From assembly GCF_016888005.1 (NCBI RefSeq), contig NZ_JAFDVE010000020.1:1-64000 (forward strand): a DNA stretch of 64,000 bases. Reading direction: 5' to 3'. The notes under the pieces are model-generated. The model was not told the origin of the DNA and searched no databases. It saw nothing but the letters and a program-made list of their open reading frames with translations. Shown here piece after piece: positions 62,176 through 64,000 of this stretch. The stretch comes from Phycicoccus sp. CSK15P-2 (lineage in GTDB: Bacteria; Actinomycetota; Actinomycetes; Actinomycetales; Dermatophilaceae). A program made the position numbers and the translations under genes. Position 1 is the stretch's first letter, and every line of letters starts with the position of its first letter.

Positions 62176-63324
62176 TCAGGTGCGGTTGCGGAAGCTGTCG
62201 ACCCATGCGTAGTTGAGCTGTGACGTTCCACCCGGCCGCGTGCACGTCTGGTTGCAGTAGATCCCGTTGAGGATCCACGGGTCGGTGTTCGGGCCGATGC
62301 TGCTCTGCGACTGACGCATCGCATAGGTGGCGAACCTCAGGTTCTTGCGGTCGAAGAGCTCGTCGGCGTTGCCGAGGAAGAACCGGACGTTGAAGAACCA
62401 GTCCGAGGACTTCAGGAAGTCGACCCACTCGGCACGTGGCCGCGGGTTGCGCAGCGAGAAGTCGAGGTACTGCCACACCTTCCAGCTCGGGTTCACGGCC
62501 GCGTGCCGCGAGGCGAACCCGGCGTTCACGGGCTTGCCCAGCTGGGCCTTGAAGTGGTTCTTCAGCGAGAACTCGGTGCTGATGATCCCCTTGGAGCCGC
62601 CGAGCCGCCCACGGGCCCAGGTGATGGCCTGGTCCATCTCCGGGATCGCCCCGACGTGCATGTGCAGGTCGATGCCTGCGATCCGCGGCGTGTTCTTGGC
62701 GTAGGCGATGAGCTTCTCGGTCGCCGGGGTGCGCCAGCCCGACTTCTGGAGGTTGTTGAAGGCACCCACGTAGACGGGGATGTCGCGCCGGGTCTTGTTG
62801 TAGGCGATGACGTGGTTGGCCATGTGCGTGTAGAAGTCGACGAGCGACTGGTTCCGGTCGGCGGGGTCGGACTCGATGAACGGCTCGTTGCCGACGACGA
62901 GCACGTCGGTGCTCGCGTAGACGCGGTCGAGCACCTCGGTCGTGAACGCGCGCAGGTCCTTGAACCGGGTGCTGTCGGCGTCGGCGGGGAAGCTGTCGCC
63001 GCGGAAGTCGAACTTGAGGTTGAGCACCGCCCGACGCCCCGTGCCCGAGATGCGTGTGAAGCCCGCGACATCCGGGTCGGAGTCCAGGGAGCCGACGCCG
63101 CCCCGTTGGAGGGCACGGATGTCGAGGAAGCCGCGGGCCAGGCCGGTCCCGACCCGGTCCAGCTCGCTGTCGTTCACGGCGCGCGTCAGGCCGTTGTAGT
63201 TGACGCCGAGGTCCGACGCCGAAGCAGGTGATGCCGTGACGGCGAAAGTGGTGACGGACACCGCCGCGACGACGGTGGCGGTCAGGGCCCGGCGAAGCAG
63301 GCCCTGGGACAGGGTGGTCGTCAT
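62176..63324 (-). CDS. Secreted glycoside-hydrolase-like TIM-barrel protein
   Basis: A 382-residue exported protein. The signal peptide is at 1-36 (ATVVAAVSVTTFAVTASPAS). The fold resembles clan-A glycosidases: DVLVVGNEPFIESD has the NEP acid/base motif on strand 4, IDLHMHVGAIPEMDQ is near strand 6, and IISTEFSLKNH could supply the nucleophile Glu. Trp-rich loops follow. The family and substrate are not identified. A GAGAGGAG site precedes ATG 63324. Confidence 0.7.
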   Translation of the reverse strand: MTTTLSQGLLRRALTATVVAAVSVTTFAVTASPASASDLGVNYNGLTRAVNDSELDRVGTGLARGFLDIRALQRGGVGSLDSDPDVAGFTRISGTGRRAVLNLKFDFRGDSFPADADSTRFKDLRAFTTEVLDRVYASTDVLVVGNEPFIESDPADRNQSLVDFYTHMANHVIAYNKTRRDIPVYVGAFNNLQKSGWRTPATEKLIAYAKNTPRIAGIDLHMHVGAIPEMDQAITWARGRLGGSKGIISTEFSLKNHFKAQLGKPVNAGFASRHAAVNPSWKVWQYLDFSLRNPRPRAEWVDFLKSSDWFFNVRFFLGNADELFDRKNLRFATYAMRQSQSSIGPNTDPWILNGIYCNQTCTRPGGTSQLNYAWVDSFRNRT

Positions 63325-63576
63325 CGACCGCTCCTCTCTGTGGGTAACCGTTGGCTGGTGACCCCGGCCTACCACCGCGAGGGGTGTATTTCCACTTCAG
63401 GAATTCCGTCGGAAGGGCCCGGTCGCAACGACAAAAAGATCTCCCGGTTCGGCGCCCGTGCGACCGGAGGACATCCCGCCCGTGAGCACGGAGCCTCGCG
63501 GGCGACACCGGTATGTCACCGGGCACCTCTAGGGTGCGCAGTGCCGCACGGACCGAGCGGCGGAGTGGAGGACGCG

Positions 63577-64000
63577 ATGAGCGACGCAGTGCAGGCCGAG
63601 GGCCTCGCCAAGGCCTACGGGTCCGGTGACGACGCGGTCCGGGCGCTCGACGGCCTGGACCTGCGGGTGGCGGAGGGCACCGTCGTCGGGCTGCTCGGGC
63701 CCAACGGTGCCGGCAAGACGACGACGATCAAGGTGCTCACGACGCTGCTGCGGCCGGACTCCGGGTCGGCGCGCGTCCTCGGCACCGATGTGCTCGCCGA
63801 CCCCGCCCGGGTCCGCGGCACGATCGGGGTGAGCGGCCAGTACGCGGCGGTCGACGAGTACCTCACCGGGTTCGAGAACCTCGACATGGTGGGTCGGCTC
63901 TACCACCTGGGGGCCCGGGCAGCGCGCGAGCGGTCCCGTGAGCTGCTCGACCAGTTCGACCTCACCGACGCCGCGGACCGGCAGGTCAAGGGCTACTCCG
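63577..64000 (+). CDS. DrrA-like ABC transporter ATP-binding protein, partial
   Basis: The first 141 codons of an ABC ATPase cut by the window end. It has Walker A VVGLLGPNGAGKTTTI, the Q-loop region GVSGQYAAVDEYLTGFENL and the VKGYS start of the signature loop, as in daunorubicin-resistance-type exporters. ATG 63577 has GGAGG upstream. GTG 63541, 5 nt after TAGGGT (63530-63535), is in frame and could be a leaderless start. Confidence 0.9.
   Translation, partial: MSDAVQAEGLAKAYGSGDDAVRALDGLDLRVAEGTVVGLLGPNGAGKTTTIKVLTTLLRPDSGSARVLGTDVLADPARVRGTIGVSGQYAAVDEYLTGFENLDMVGRLYHLGARAARERSRELLDQFDLTDAADRQVKGYS

Noticed and set aside
1-64000. tRNA, rRNA, CRISPR array, integrase or prophage genes
   Set aside because: No cloverleaf-like segments, regularly spaced repeats or phage genes were seen on either strand.

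Overview
The window is a very GC-rich chromosomal segment from an actinobacterium. Frequent GTG starts, TAnnnT -10 boxes placed directly before start codons, and a rpsO-pnp / dapB / dapA-rnj / ftsK / rimO-pgsA-clgR / recA-recX backbone point to Micrococcales, most likely Intrasporangiaceae/Dermatophilaceae. The family placement is inference from gene order and protein character.

Layout. 1-5316: the tail of an IS5-like insertion sequence abuts the stop codon of a soluble, molybdenum-dependent, NAD-linked formate dehydrogenase operon (fdsGBAD, minus strand). 5404-7059: a phoD-type alkaline phosphatase with a PHO-box-like array. 7161-10215: rpsO and pnp with strong hairpins. 10334-12331: a membrane protein/lipoprotein locus that appears frameshifted, and a small hypothetical. 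12342-14942: a 45-residue minus-strand protein, a divergent promoter carrying paired 11-bp GTTCAC-type repeats, and a small type VII secretion-like cluster (YbaB-like protein, EspC-like substrate, WXG-like membrane protein, membrane protein). 14969: dapB.

15764-26992: a complete nitrate/nitrite assimilation operon (transporter, nitrate reductase, FAD/BFD reductase, NirB, NirD, siroheme synthase, NnaR-type HemD-winged-helix regulator, chelatase), translationally coupled almost throughout, with a GlnR-like site in front. 27099-31747 (minus): AzlCD amino-acid exporter, acetyltransferase, enoyl-CoA hydratase, folA-thyA, and a secreted I36-M23 protein. 32001-34577: dapA and RNase J.

34590-36017 holds a Tat-type secreted protein gene bracketed by two near-identical copies of an unusual A-rich 23-bp repeat, followed by strong hairpins. 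Then come ftsK, a MauE-thioredoxin protein, an ion channel with an atypical filter, an M19 dipeptidase, rimO, pgsA, clgR (cinA is absent between the last two), a Nei-type glycosylase and lhr, an aldo/keto reductase, agmatine deiminase with N-carbamoylputrescine amidase, a DUF3046 protein, an ABC-2 exporter, recA with a LexA box, recX, yccF, the conserved ATP-grasp/alpha-E/transglutaminase trio, a secreted glycosidase-like protein, and the start of a DrrA-like ABC ATPase cut by the window end.

The most unusual items are the divergent PHO-like promoter coupled to the small protein and the type VII-like cluster, the 23-bp repeat pair, the frameshifted lipoprotein locus, and the non-GYG channel filter. 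I saw no tRNA, rRNA, CRISPR or prophage.
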